From an uncultured Oscillospiraceae bacterium (GTDB lineage: Bacteria; Bacillota; Clostridia; Oscillospirales; Oscillospiraceae), in the NCBI GenBank assembly GCA_944387095.1, contig CALXDP010000006.1, positions 38,081 to 102,080 on the forward strand: a stretch of DNA of 64,000 bases, read 5' to 3'. The stretch's first letter is position 1, and the number at the start of each line of letters is the position of its first letter. The notes under the pieces are model-generated. The model worked only from the letters and a program-made list of their open reading frames with translations, did not search any database and had not been told where the DNA came from. Shown here in pieces: positions 42,534 to 50,946 of this stretch. The translations under genes and the position numbers were made by a program.

Positions 42534-43751
42534 TCATGCGCGGTACAGGCTGACAATGTGGCACAGGATGTCCACCACCATGTCCATATCCTCTGCCGCC
42601 ACGCACTCCAGCGGGCCGTGGAAGTTGTAGCCCCCGGTGCCCAGATTGGGGCAGGGCAGCCCCATGTAGGACAGCCGGGCCCCATCGGTGCCTCCCCGGA
42701 TGGGCTCCACCGTGGGGGCCACCCCCGCCAGCTGGGCCGCCTTTTTGGCATTGTCAATGAGGTGCATGCAGTCTGCGAGCTGCTCCTTCATATTGTAGTA
42801 GCTGTCCTTCATAGTCAGCTCCACCCTGGCAGTGGGATGCTCGGCCTGGACCTGGGCGGCGGCCCGCTCCATCAGGGCCTTCTTCTCCTCAAATCTGGCC
42901 CGGTCATGGTCCCGGATGATGTAATCCATGCGGGCAAAAGCTACATCCCCCTCCAGCCGGTCCAGGTGGAAAAAGCCCTCATAGCCGTCAGTTTTGGCGG
43001 GGATAGCCTCAGAAGGCAGCAGGGCATTGAGCTGCTGGGCGATGAGCAGGGCGTTCTCCATGATCCCCTTGGCGGATCCGGGATGGACGGACACACCGGT
43101 GATGTCCACCCGGGCGGAGGCGGCGTTGAAGTTCTCGTACTCGATGGAACCCGCCGCCCCTCCGTCCACGGTGTAGGCGTACTTGGCCCCAAAGGCGGCC
43201 ACGTCAAAGTGGTCGGGCCCCTCGCCGATCTCCTCGTCGGGGGTGAAGGCCACGCAGATGCGCCCGTGGGGCAGTCCCTCCCGGATGAGCCGCTCACACA
43301 GGGTCATGATCTCAGCGATGCCCGCCTTGTCATCCGCCCCCAACAGGGTAGAGCCGTCTGCGGTGATCACCGTCTTGCCCTTCATCCCCTCCAGAAAGGG
43401 GAAGTCAGCGGCTTTGATCAACCGGCCCTCCTTGGGCAGGGCGATGTCGCCCCCGTCGTAGCGCTCGTGGAGGATGGGGTTGACCCCCTCCCCGGAGAAG
43501 GCCGGAGCGGTGTCCATGTGGGCCAGAAAACCCAAGGCGGGGGCGTCCTCCTGTCCCAGCGTGGCAGGCAGCCAGGCGGTGACGATGCAGTTGTCATCCA
43601 CCCCCGGGTCCTCCATCCCCAGCTCCTTCAGCTCGTCCACCAGCACCCTGGCCAGGTCCCACTGGCAGGAGGTGGAGGGGGTGACCCCCTGCTCTTCGGC
43701 GGAGGTGGTGTGAATCTTGGCATACTTCAGAAATCTCTCGTAAGCGCGCAT
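42534..43751 (-). CDS. pepT: Peptidase T (tripeptidase)
   Basis: 405 residues, normal length. M20-type zinc ligands are visible: HMDTAPAFSG, LGADDKAGIAE with the bridging Asp, and DEEIGEGPDHFD with the catalytic Glu. It removes the N-terminal residue of tripeptides in the cytosol. The ATG at 43751 follows AAAAGGAG; a longer frame reaching 44111 overlaps polA and is rejected. It follows polA by 41 bases. Confidence 0.95.
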   Translation of the reverse strand: MRAYERFLKYAKIHTTSAEEQGVTPSTSCQWDLARVLVDELKELGMEDPGVDDNCIVTAWLPATLGQEDAPALGFLAHMDTAPAFSGEGVNPILHERYDGGDIALPKEGRLIKAADFPFLEGMKGKTVITADGSTLLGADDKAGIAEIMTLCERLIREGLPHGRICVAFTPDEEIGEGPDHFDVAAFGAKYAYTVDGGAAGSIEYENFNAASARVDITGVSVHPGSAKGIMENALLIAQQLNALLPSEAIPAKTDGYEGFFHLDRLEGDVAFARMDYIIRDHDRARFEEKKALMERAAAQVQAEHPTARVELTMKDSYYNMKEQLADCMHLIDNAKKAAQLAGVAPTVEPIRGGTDGARLSYMGLPCPNLGTGGYNFHGPLECVAAEDMDMVVDILCHIVSLYRA

Positions 43752-43792
43752 GGGTCTTGGCTCCTTTTCTCTCAACTTTGGGGCAAAGGCCC

Positions 43793-46447
43793 TCAATGGG
43801 CCTGGGCCCAGGTCCTGCCCGCCTTGGCCTCCGCCACCAGGGGCACCGCCAGGTCGGCCACCGACTCCATCTCTTCCTTCAGCAGGGCCTTCACCTGTTC
43901 CGCCTCCCCCTCGGGGCACTCCACGATGAGCTCGTCGTGAACCTGGAGCACCAGCCGGGCCTTCAGCCCCGCGTCCCGGAGCGCCTGGTCCACCCGGAGC
44001 ATGGCCAGCTTGATGATGTCGGCGGCGGTGCCCTGGATGGGCATGTTCAGCGCCACCCGCTCCCCAAAGGCACGGGTATTGAAGTTGGAGCTTCTCAGCT
44101 CGGGCAGCCACCGGCGCCGGCCGTACAGCGTGGCCACATAGCCGTTCTCCCGCCCCTGTTCCACCACCCGGTCCATATAGGAGCGGACGCCGGAATAGTG
44201 GGCGAAATACTTGTCCATATACTCCTTGGCCTGGGCCACGGTGACGTGGATGTCCTGGGACAGTGAGAAGGGGGAAATGCCGTAGACAATGCCGAAGTTC
44301 ACCGCCTTGGCCGCCCGGCGCATGTCCGGCGTCACCTGGCCCCGCTCCACCCCGAACACCTGGGCAGCGGTGGCGGTGTGGATGTCCTCCCCTTCGTTGA
44401 AGGCGGCAATCAGAGCCTGATCCCCAGAGATGTGGGCCAGCAGCCGCAGCTCGATCTGGGAATAGTCCGCGTCCACCAGCATGTTCCCCTCCGGGGCCAC
44501 GAACATGGTGCGCATCTCCGCCCCCAGAGGGGTGCGCACGGGGATGTTCTGCAGATTGGGCTCGGTGGAGGACAGCCGCCCGGTGGCGGTCACCGTGTTC
44601 TGGAAACTGGTGTGAATGCGCCCGTCGGGGGCGATCACCTTGCCCAGCCCCTCCACATAGGTGGAGTTGAGCTTGGTCAGCTGCCGGTACTCCAGGATAT
44701 GAGCCACGATCTCGTGGTGGGGGGCCAGCCTTTCCAGCACTTCGGCACTGGTGGAGTAGCCCGTCTTGGTTTTCTTCACCGGGGGCAGGCCCAGCTTATC
44801 AAACAGGATGTGGCCCAGCTGCTTGGGGGAGAGGATGTTGAACTGCTCCCCCGCCAGGGTGTAGATGGCGTCCTGCTCCCGCTGAATGCCATCGGTGAGC
44901 AGCTGGCCAAACCGGGTCAAAGCCTTTCGGTCCACCAGAAAGCCCACCCGCTCCATCCGGGCCAGCACGGCGCACAGGGGCAGGTCAATCTCATAGCAGG
45001 CCCGTTCCAGCCCCAGCTCCCGGATCTTTCCCCTCTGCTCCTGATATAGGGCCTCCACCAGGGCAGTGTGGCTCATGAGCGCTCCCAAGGGCTGTGCGGT
45101 GTCCGCCAGCGGGGCAAAGGCATCGGGGGCCTGGTAAAGCTGGGCCTTGGGCACTTCCATGTTGAAGTAACTCACCGCCAGCTTTTCCAGCTCATAGCTG
45201 CCGTCGGTGGGCGAGAGGAGATAGGCGGCGACAGCGGTGTCAAACCCAAAGCCCTCCAGGCTCAGCCCCTTCTGGAGCAGCTGCCCCATGAGGGGCTTGC
45301 AGTCATGGGTCACTTTTTTCAGCTCCGGAGTGAAAAAGCCCAGAAGAAACTCCCGGTAGCAGTCCAGGACCTCCTCCAGGAACACGGCGGCCCTGCCACC
45401 CTCCTCGTCGCCCCACTCCACGCACACACCCTTCAAGTCGGGCAGGGCCAGAAAGGACACATGGTCCCGTCCCCGCCACAGGGCCAGCAGCTGCTCCATC
45501 CGTCCCCAGTTATCCACGATCTCGCTTTCGCACACGCCGACACGGGTGTTCTCCTTCTGCTCCACCGCCCCGTGGCCGGTGAGGCCCAGCCGGTCGATGA
45601 GCTTGGAAAACTCCAGCCGCAGCAAAAGCTGATACAGCGCCTGCTCGTTGTAGGGCCTGCGAGCCGCGTCCTGGGGGTGGAAATCCATTGGGGCGTCCCG
45701 GCGGATGGTGGCCAGCTCATAGCTCATTTCCGCCGCCCCCCGGCCCTCTTCCAGCTTTTTCAAAACCGCCGGCTTGGCGTCCACCTTGTCCAGGTGGGCG
45801 TACAGTTCTTTCACGTCAGGGTACTGGGCCATGAGGGCCATGGCAGTCTTTTCCCCGATGCCCTTCACCCCGGGGATATTGTCACTGGCATCCCCCATAA
45901 GCGCCTTCAGGTCGATCATGTGAATGGGGTCAAAGCCGTACTGCGCCCGAAAGGCCTGGGCGGTCATGTCCTTTGTGGTGGTCTGCCCCATGCGGGTGGA
46001 CACCAATTTTACGGTGACGTGCTCGTCGATGAGCTGCAGCGAGTCCTTGTCCCCGGTGACCACCACCGTGTCCCAGTCCTGGGCCCTGGCCTGGGCGGAC
46101 ATGGTGCCCAGCAGATCGTCCGCCTCCCACCCCTCCAGCTCATAGCGGCGGATGTTCATGGCGTCCAGCACTTCTTTCAGGACCGGCATCTGGGCGGCCA
46201 GCTCCTCTGGCATGCCCTTGCGCTGGGCCTTGTACCCCTCGTAGGCCTGGTGGCGGAAGGTGGGCGCTTTCAAATCGAAGGCCACCGCCAGCGCGTCCGG
46301 CTTCTCCTCGTCCAGCAGCTTGAGCAGGATGTTGAGAAAGCCGAAGATGGCGTTGGTGGGCAACCCGTCCCGGGTGGACAGATTCTGGCTCACCCCGTAA
46401 AAGGCCCGGTTGACAATGGAGTTGCCGTCGATGGCCATGAGTTTCAT
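43793..46447 (-). CDS. polA: DNA polymerase I
   Basis: 884 residues. The N-terminal 5'-3' exonuclease domain begins LMAIDGNSIVNRAFYG. The polymerase domain shows DYSQIELRLLAHISG (motif A), RRAAKAVNFGIVYG (motif B) and VHDELIVE (motif C). The middle 3'-5' proofreading domain lacks the usual DTET motif and looks inactive, as in several Firmicutes and Taq. It acts in repair and primer removal. pepT follows on the same strand. Confidence 0.97.
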   Translation of the reverse strand: MKLMAIDGNSIVNRAFYGVSQNLSTRDGLPTNAIFGFLNILLKLLDEEKPDALAVAFDLKAPTFRHQAYEGYKAQRKGMPEELAAQMPVLKEVLDAMNIRRYELEGWEADDLLGTMSAQARAQDWDTVVVTGDKDSLQLIDEHVTVKLVSTRMGQTTTKDMTAQAFRAQYGFDPIHMIDLKALMGDASDNIPGVKGIGEKTAMALMAQYPDVKELYAHLDKVDAKPAVLKKLEEGRGAAEMSYELATIRRDAPMDFHPQDAARRPYNEQALYQLLLRLEFSKLIDRLGLTGHGAVEQKENTRVGVCESEIVDNWGRMEQLLALWRGRDHVSFLALPDLKGVCVEWGDEEGGRAAVFLEEVLDCYREFLLGFFTPELKKVTHDCKPLMGQLLQKGLSLEGFGFDTAVAAYLLSPTDGSYELEKLAVSYFNMEVPKAQLYQAPDAFAPLADTAQPLGALMSHTALVEALYQEQRGKIRELGLERACYEIDLPLCAVLARMERVGFLVDRKALTRFGQLLTDGIQREQDAIYTLAGEQFNILSPKQLGHILFDKLGLPPVKKTKTGYSTSAEVLERLAPHHEIVAHILEYRQLTKLNSTYVEGLGKVIAPDGRIHTSFQNTVTATGRLSSTEPNLQNIPVRTPLGAEMRTMFVAPEGNMLVDADYSQIELRLLAHISGDQALIAAFNEGEDIHTATAAQVFGVERGQVTPDMRRAAKAVNFGIVYGISPFSLSQDIHVTVAQAKEYMDKYFAHYSGVRSYMDRVVEQGRENGYVATLYGRRRWLPELRSSNFNTRAFGERVALNMPIQGTAADIIKLAMLRVDQALRDAGLKARLVLQVHDELIVECPEGEAEQVKALLKEEMESVADLAVPLVAEAKAGRTWAQAH

Positions 46448-46639
46448 AAATGCACCCCGCCTGTCATAGTCAATATCCGGGGGGCAGCGCGCCGCACTCG
46501 GAAGCGGCCCGGCCGCAGGCGCTCCATCCCCCGCGCAAGATTATATCCAGTTTGAAAGTATATCATTTCCCGCCCGGTTCGGCAAGCCCCACCCGGGCGC
46601 GCCGCCGGGCGGTCCACCGCCCGTTCTTTCCCCAGATGC

Positions 46640-46680
46640 AAAGGGCCCGGACCGTGAATCTACGGTCCGGGCCCTTTGTG
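46640..46680 (-). terminator. Terminator of the lysis cassette
   Basis: A perfect 16-bp stem (46640-46655, 46662-46677) with a 6-base loop, just after the amidase gene on the minus strand. Confidence 0.8.
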
Positions 46681-46708
46681 CTTTCAGATCCCCTTGCCGC
46701 CGGGGCCC

Positions 46709-47551
46709 TCATGTCCCGGCCTTGTGCTCCAGCCGGTCCAGGATGGTCACCAGCTCTTCCCTGGTGCAGAAACTCTTGTAGCTGAAATCGGTCTGTCCGT
46801 CGCCGTCCAGGTCACCCACACCTCTGATCAGCCCCTCTCGCTGCGCCCAATCCCGGCTGTCCTTGGACCAGTCGGAAGGCTCCCGCAAAGCCCTCCGTCT
46901 GAGATAGTCGTCCATCATCTCGTCAAACTTTTCCTGAGTCATATCCTCATCCTCCATTTCCGCGGCCACATCCGCCCTGAAATCGTCCATACCCTTGCCG
47001 AACTTGGGAAACCAGTGCTCCACGTCCGCGTGGCCGCTGGCCATGCCCAGCCGGTACCCCTCGCTGTGGCAGATGACCACCTCCGGCTCCAGGGGGTCTA
47101 GATCATACATGGTACACAGGTGGGCGGTGAGCTCCACCGCCTCCCGGTAGACCTTGCCAAAGTAGTCCGCGTCGTCCAGCCCGTCCTCACAGATCTCAAA
47201 GGAGATGTAGGTGTTGTTGGCGGAGGGCCGGGTGGTGCCGTTACCGGCGTGCCAGCCCCGCATGTTCCAGGGCAGGGTCTGTACCGTGGCCACGCTGCCG
47301 TCGGCCAGCTTGCCGATGAAAGCGTGGACGCAGGCGTTGGTGCCCGGCCGGTTCCAGTCGTTGCCGTTGCGGTTATACCCCAGAAGGGCAATCAGCTCGT
47401 CATAGTCCGCCGCTTCTTCCAGGGGCTGGACATATCGCTTCAGGGTGGGATTGTTGGCCCCGGTGGAGTGGACCATCACCCCCTTGGGGGTGATAAACTG
47501 CCCCGTTTGATAGCAGTCGTTTTCCACCAGCAGGCACTGAAGCAGATTCAT
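46709..47551 (-). CDS. Phage-type N-acetylmuramoyl-L-alanine amidase (endolysin)
   Basis: 280 residues. The amidase_2 / PGRP-type catalytic part (residues 1-180) shows VMVHSTGANNP with a zinc His, HAFIGKLADG, and HSEGYRLGMASGHADVEHW near 160. The C-terminal part (PSDWSKDSRDWAQREGLIRG, SFCTREELVTILDR) is the SLH-like tail common in clostridial phage lysins. It cuts peptidoglycan. Its ATG overlaps the holin stop (ATGA). It is the last gene of an XhlA-holin-amidase set. Confidence 0.9.
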   Translation of the reverse strand: MNLLQCLLVENDCYQTGQFITPKGVMVHSTGANNPTLKRYVQPLEEAADYDELIALLGYNRNGNDWNRPGTNACVHAFIGKLADGSVATVQTLPWNMRGWHAGNGTTRPSANNTYISFEICEDGLDDADYFGKVYREAVELTAHLCTMYDLDPLEPEVVICHSEGYRLGMASGHADVEHWFPKFGKGMDDFRADVAAEMEDEDMTQEKFDEMMDDYLRRRALREPSDWSKDSRDWAQREGLIRGVGDLDGDGQTDFSYKSFCTREELVTILDRLEHKAGT

Positions 47552-47760
47552 TCCGTCTTCCCCCCCGACGTCGCCTGGAGCTGCCGCTCCGACTGGGTGC
47601 CAAAGTAGAAGGCGATAATCACTGTATACACCGTCATAAAATCCTGATCCACACCCTTGGTGAAGGCCAGCACCGCAAACACCGCCGTTAGGGCCAGCGT
47701 CACCAGGCTCTTCACCGACAGCAGCCGGGCCAGCCGCTCTTTGAGCACGCTTTGTTCCAT
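47548..47760 (-). CDS. Phage holin (phi LC3 type)
   Basis: 70 residues with an amphipathic N-part, two membrane segments (VTLALTAVFAVLAFT, YTVIIAFYFGTQS) and a polar tail, as in the phi-LC3 family. Holins open the membrane for the lysin. Coupled to the amidase by a 4-base overlap. Confidence 0.85.
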   Translation of the reverse strand: MEQSVLKERLARLLSVKSLVTLALTAVFAVLAFTKGVDQDFMTVYTVIIAFYFGTQSERQLQATSGGKTE

Positions 47761-47793
47761 TGCATTTCTCCCCTCCTTCTCTCTTCCGCTTTC

Positions 47794-48015
47794 TTACCGT
47801 TTCATCTCCCTGCGCAGCCGGGCCAGGTCCTCCTGCTGTTCAGACAGTTTGACCTCAACCACCGTTATGCGCTCGATGACGCCGTTGTGCTTGTCCACCT
47901 TTTTCTCCAGCTGCTCAATGCGGTAGTTGGTCAGCCGGTTGGCCGCCAGGATTCCTCCCAAACTGCCCATCGCCGTTCCAATGAGCGCAATGGCCGCCAC
48001 AATGATCTCCGTCAC
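47794..48015 (-). CDS. XhlA-like lysis accessory protein
   Basis: 73 residues from a GTG behind GGGAGGGGAGATTT. Here the membrane segment is at the N-terminus (VAAIALIGTAMGSLGGILAAN), followed by a coiled coil (EQLEKKVDKHNGVIERI to LRREMKR). The build matches haemolysin XhlA and related phage proteins, though XhlA usually has its helix at the C-terminus. It is 33 bases before the holin gene. Confidence 0.7.
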   Translation of the reverse strand: MTEIIVAAIALIGTAMGSLGGILAANRLTNYRIEQLEKKVDKHNGVIERITVVEVKLSEQQEDLARLRREMKR

Positions 48016-48054
48016 AAATCTCCCCTCCCATAAGCGCCCGGCACAAACCAATCG

Positions 48055-48083
48055 TTGCCTATTCCGGGGCAACGTGCTATAAT
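48055..48083 (+). promoter_or_regulatory. Probable promoter of prfC
   Basis: TTGCCT, 17 bases, TATAAT on the plus strand. It gives a leader of about 265 bases, GC-rich with several short inverted repeats, in which I see no known riboswitch. Confidence 0.6.
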
Positions 48084-48355
48084 CTTTCCCATAATGCGGC
48101 CTTTCCCTTTCTTCCGGCCAGGCGGAGCCCGGCTGGGGCGCCCCCCTTCCGGCTTTCGCCGCCGCTCTTTCTTCGGGCCCTCCCTCCCGCTGCAGCTCCG
48201 CGGCCAGAGGCCCTGTCCATGCCGGCGGGGAGGGGCGCGGCTGTGTTCTATTTCATAGACAATTCGGGTTTGATGTGGAGGATGTCCCATGTGACGAGAA
48301 ATGCGATGACCTGAGCGGCAAAACTCAAAAGTTCAAGTATATGGAGGGACTCCAC

Positions 48356-49957
48356 TTGTCAAAATACGAAGCTGAAATCAACCGCCGGCGAACCTTCGCC
48401 ATCATCTCCCACCCAGACGCGGGCAAGACCACCCTGACGGAAAAGTTCCTGCTCTACGGGGGGGCCATCGCCCAGGCTGGGGTAGTCAAGGGTAAGAAGA
48501 ACGCCCGGGCCGCCACCTCCGACTGGATGGAGATTGAGAAGCAGCGGGGCATCTCCGTCACCTCGTCGGTGATGCAGTTCCAATACGAGGGCTTCTGCAT
48601 CAATATTCTGGACACCCCCGGCCACCAGGACTTCTCCGAGGACACCTACCGCACCCTCATGGCCGCCGACTCCGCCGTCATGGTCATCGACGGGGCCAAA
48701 GGCGTGGAGGCCCAGACCCGGAAGCTCTTCAAGGTGTGCGCCCTGCGGGACATCCCCATCTTCACCTTCATCAATAAGATGGACCGGGAGGCCCGGGATC
48801 CCTTCGAGCTGTGCCAGGAGCTGGAGCACGAGCTGGGCATCGACACCTACGCCGTCAACTGGCCCATCGGCTGCGGCAAGGAGTTTCAGGGGGTGTACGA
48901 CCGGCAGCGGCGGAAAATCCTCCACTTCACCTCCAATACCAACGCCCGGGCCGCCATCGCCACCGAGGTGGAGCTGGACGACCCTGAATTGGCCAATTTG
49001 ATCGGCCAGGCCAAGCGGGACCAGCTGGCCGACGAGATCGAGCTGCTGGACGGCGCCTCCTGCGACTTCGACATGGACCGGGTGCGCCACGGCAAGCTGT
49101 CCCCGGTGTTCTTCGGTTCTGCCCTGACCAACTTCGGCGTGGAGCCCTTTTTGGAGGACTTTCTGCGCATGACCACGCCCCCCCTGCCCCGGCGGGCAGG
49201 GGAGCTGCTCATCGACGCCTTTGACGACGACTTTTCCGCCTTTGTGTTTAAAATCCAGGCCAACATGAACAAGGCCCACCGGGACCGGATCGCCTTCCTC
49301 CGGGTGGTGTCCGGGCGGTTTGACGCGGATAGGGAGGTCTACCACGTCCAGGGGGGCAAGAAGCTCCGCCTGTCCCGGCCCCAGCAGCTCATGGCCGCCG
49401 AGCGGGAAATCATCGAGGAGGCCTACGCCGGGGACATCATCGGCGTGTTCGACCCGGGGGTCTTCTCCATTGGGGACACCCTGTGTGCCCCGGGCAAGAA
49501 GTTCCAGTTCGACCCCATCCCCACCTTCGCCCCCGAGCACTTCCAGCGGGTGCGCCCCTTGGACACCATGAAGCGCAAACAGTTCCTCAAGGGCATGGAG
49601 CAGATCGCCCAGGAGGGTGCCATTCAGATTTTCAAAACCCCCTACTCCGGTATGGAGGAGGTCATCGTGGGGGTGGTGGGCACCCTGCAATTTGACGTGC
49701 TGGACTACCGGCTGAAAAACGAGTACGGTGTGGACTTGTACTGTGAGGGCCTGCCCTATGAGTACCTGCGCTGGGTGGAACACGACGGGGACGAGCCTCT
49801 GCGGGCAGAGGATCTCATCCTGCCCAACGACGCCATGCTGGTGGAGGACTACAGGGGCAACCAGCTGCTGCTCTTCGCCTCCCTTTGGTCCATCAACTGG
49901 ACGGCGGAGCGCAATGGGCAGCTCACCCTGTCCGAGTTCGGCGGGGCAAAGTTCTAA
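48356..49957 (+). CDS. prfC: Peptide chain release factor 3
   Basis: 533 residues from TTG 48356 (SKYEAEINRRRTFAIISHPDAGKTTL), the usual RF3 start and length. An ATG five codons upstream is possible, but GGAGGG lies 7 bases before the TTG. G1 is SHPDAGKTT, G3 DTPGHQDFSEDTYR and G4 INKMD. RF3 recycles class I release factors from ribosomes. It stands alone, with the glycosyltransferase gene 35 bases after it. Confidence 0.96.
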   Translation: MSKYEAEINRRRTFAIISHPDAGKTTLTEKFLLYGGAIAQAGVVKGKKNARAATSDWMEIEKQRGISVTSSVMQFQYEGFCINILDTPGHQDFSEDTYRTLMAADSAVMVIDGAKGVEAQTRKLFKVCALRDIPIFTFINKMDREARDPFELCQELEHELGIDTYAVNWPIGCGKEFQGVYDRQRRKILHFTSNTNARAAIATEVELDDPELANLIGQAKRDQLADEIELLDGASCDFDMDRVRHGKLSPVFFGSALTNFGVEPFLEDFLRMTTPPLPRRAGELLIDAFDDDFSAFVFKIQANMNKAHRDRIAFLRVVSGRFDADREVYHVQGGKKLRLSRPQQLMAAEREIIEEAYAGDIIGVFDPGVFSIGDTLCAPGKKFQFDPIPTFAPEHFQRVRPLDTMKRKQFLKGMEQIAQEGAIQIFKTPYSGMEEVIVGVVGTLQFDVLDYRLKNEYGVDLYCEGLPYEYLRWVEHDGDEPLRAEDLILPNDAMLVEDYRGNQLLLFASLWSINWTAERNGQLTLSEFGGAKF

Positions 49958-49992
49958 GTCTCGTTTCCAGCCCATAAAGGAGGCACTCTTTC

Positions 49993-50946
49993 ATGACCAA
50001 GCTGTCCATCATCGTGCCCTGCTACAATGAGCAGGCCGCCCTGCCCGCCTTCTATGAGGCGGTGACCGCCGTGGCGGCCGCCCTGCCGGAGACGGAGATG
50101 GAATACCTCTTTGTGGATGACGGCTCCAGAGACAGGACGCTGCCCATCCTCCGGGAACTGGCGGGTCGGGACAGCCACGTGCGCTACCTGTCCTTCTCCC
50201 GGAACTTCGGCAAGGAGGCGGCCATGTATGCCGGGCTCCAGGCCGCAAAAGGGGATCTGGTGGCCATCATGGACGCCGATCTCCAGGACCCGCCCGCCCT
50301 GCTGCTCGAGATGCTGGAGCTGATCCGCTCCGGACAGTACGACTGCGTGGCGGTGCGCCGGGTGAACCGGAAGGGAGAGCCCCCCATCCGCTCTTTCTTT
50401 GCCCGGGCCTTTTACCACCTCATCAACAAGCTCAGCCGTACCGAAATCGTGGACGGGGCCCGGGACTACCGGCTCATGACCCGGCAGATGGTGGACTCCA
50501 TCTTACAGCTCACCGAGTACAACCGTTTCTCCAAGGGCATTTTCTCCTGGGTGGGCTACCGTACCCATTGGCTGGAGACGGAGAATGTGGCGCGCGCTGA
50601 TGGCCGGAGCAAGTGGTCCTTCCTCAAGCTGTGGATTTACGCCATGGACGGCATCATCGCCTTCTCCACTGCCCCTCTGGCCATCGCCTCCATCCTGGGG
50701 CTGCTGTTCTGCGTCATCGCTTTTATCGCCATCATCTTCGTCATTGTCCGGCAGCTCATCTGGGGGGGCAGCGCCTTTGGCTGGCCCTCTCTGGTATGTA
50801 TCCTGCTGTTTGTCACCGGCATTCAGCTGTTCTGCATCGGCATCCTGGGCCAATATCTCTCCAAGACCTACCTGGAGGTCAAACGCCGTCCCATCTATAT
50901 CATCCAAGAGACGGGAGGAGGAAACCAGGATGAACAACAGGCATAA
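49993..50946 (+). CDS. GT2 glycosyltransferase, CsbB/GtrB type
   Basis: 317 residues. The GT-A catalytic domain shows SIIVPCYNEQAALPAFYE, YLFVDDGSRDRTL and the metal-binding MDADLQDPP. Two C-terminal membrane helices (FSTAPLAIASILGLLFCVIAFIA and LVCILLFVTGIQLFCIGILGQYL) complete the family build. Such enzymes load a sugar on undecaprenyl phosphate. It overlaps the YfhO gene by 17 bases, the same pair that glycosylates lipoteichoic acid in Bacillus. Confidence 0.92.
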   Translation: MTKLSIIVPCYNEQAALPAFYEAVTAVAAALPETEMEYLFVDDGSRDRTLPILRELAGRDSHVRYLSFSRNFGKEAAMYAGLQAAKGDLVAIMDADLQDPPALLLEMLELIRSGQYDCVAVRRVNRKGEPPIRSFFARAFYHLINKLSRTEIVDGARDYRLMTRQMVDSILQLTEYNRFSKGIFSWVGYRTHWLETENVARADGRSKWSFLKLWIYAMDGIIAFSTAPLAIASILGLLFCVIAFIAIIFVIVRQLIWGGSAFGWPSLVCILLFVTGIQLFCIGILGQYLSKTYLEVKRRPIYIIQETGGGNQDEQQA

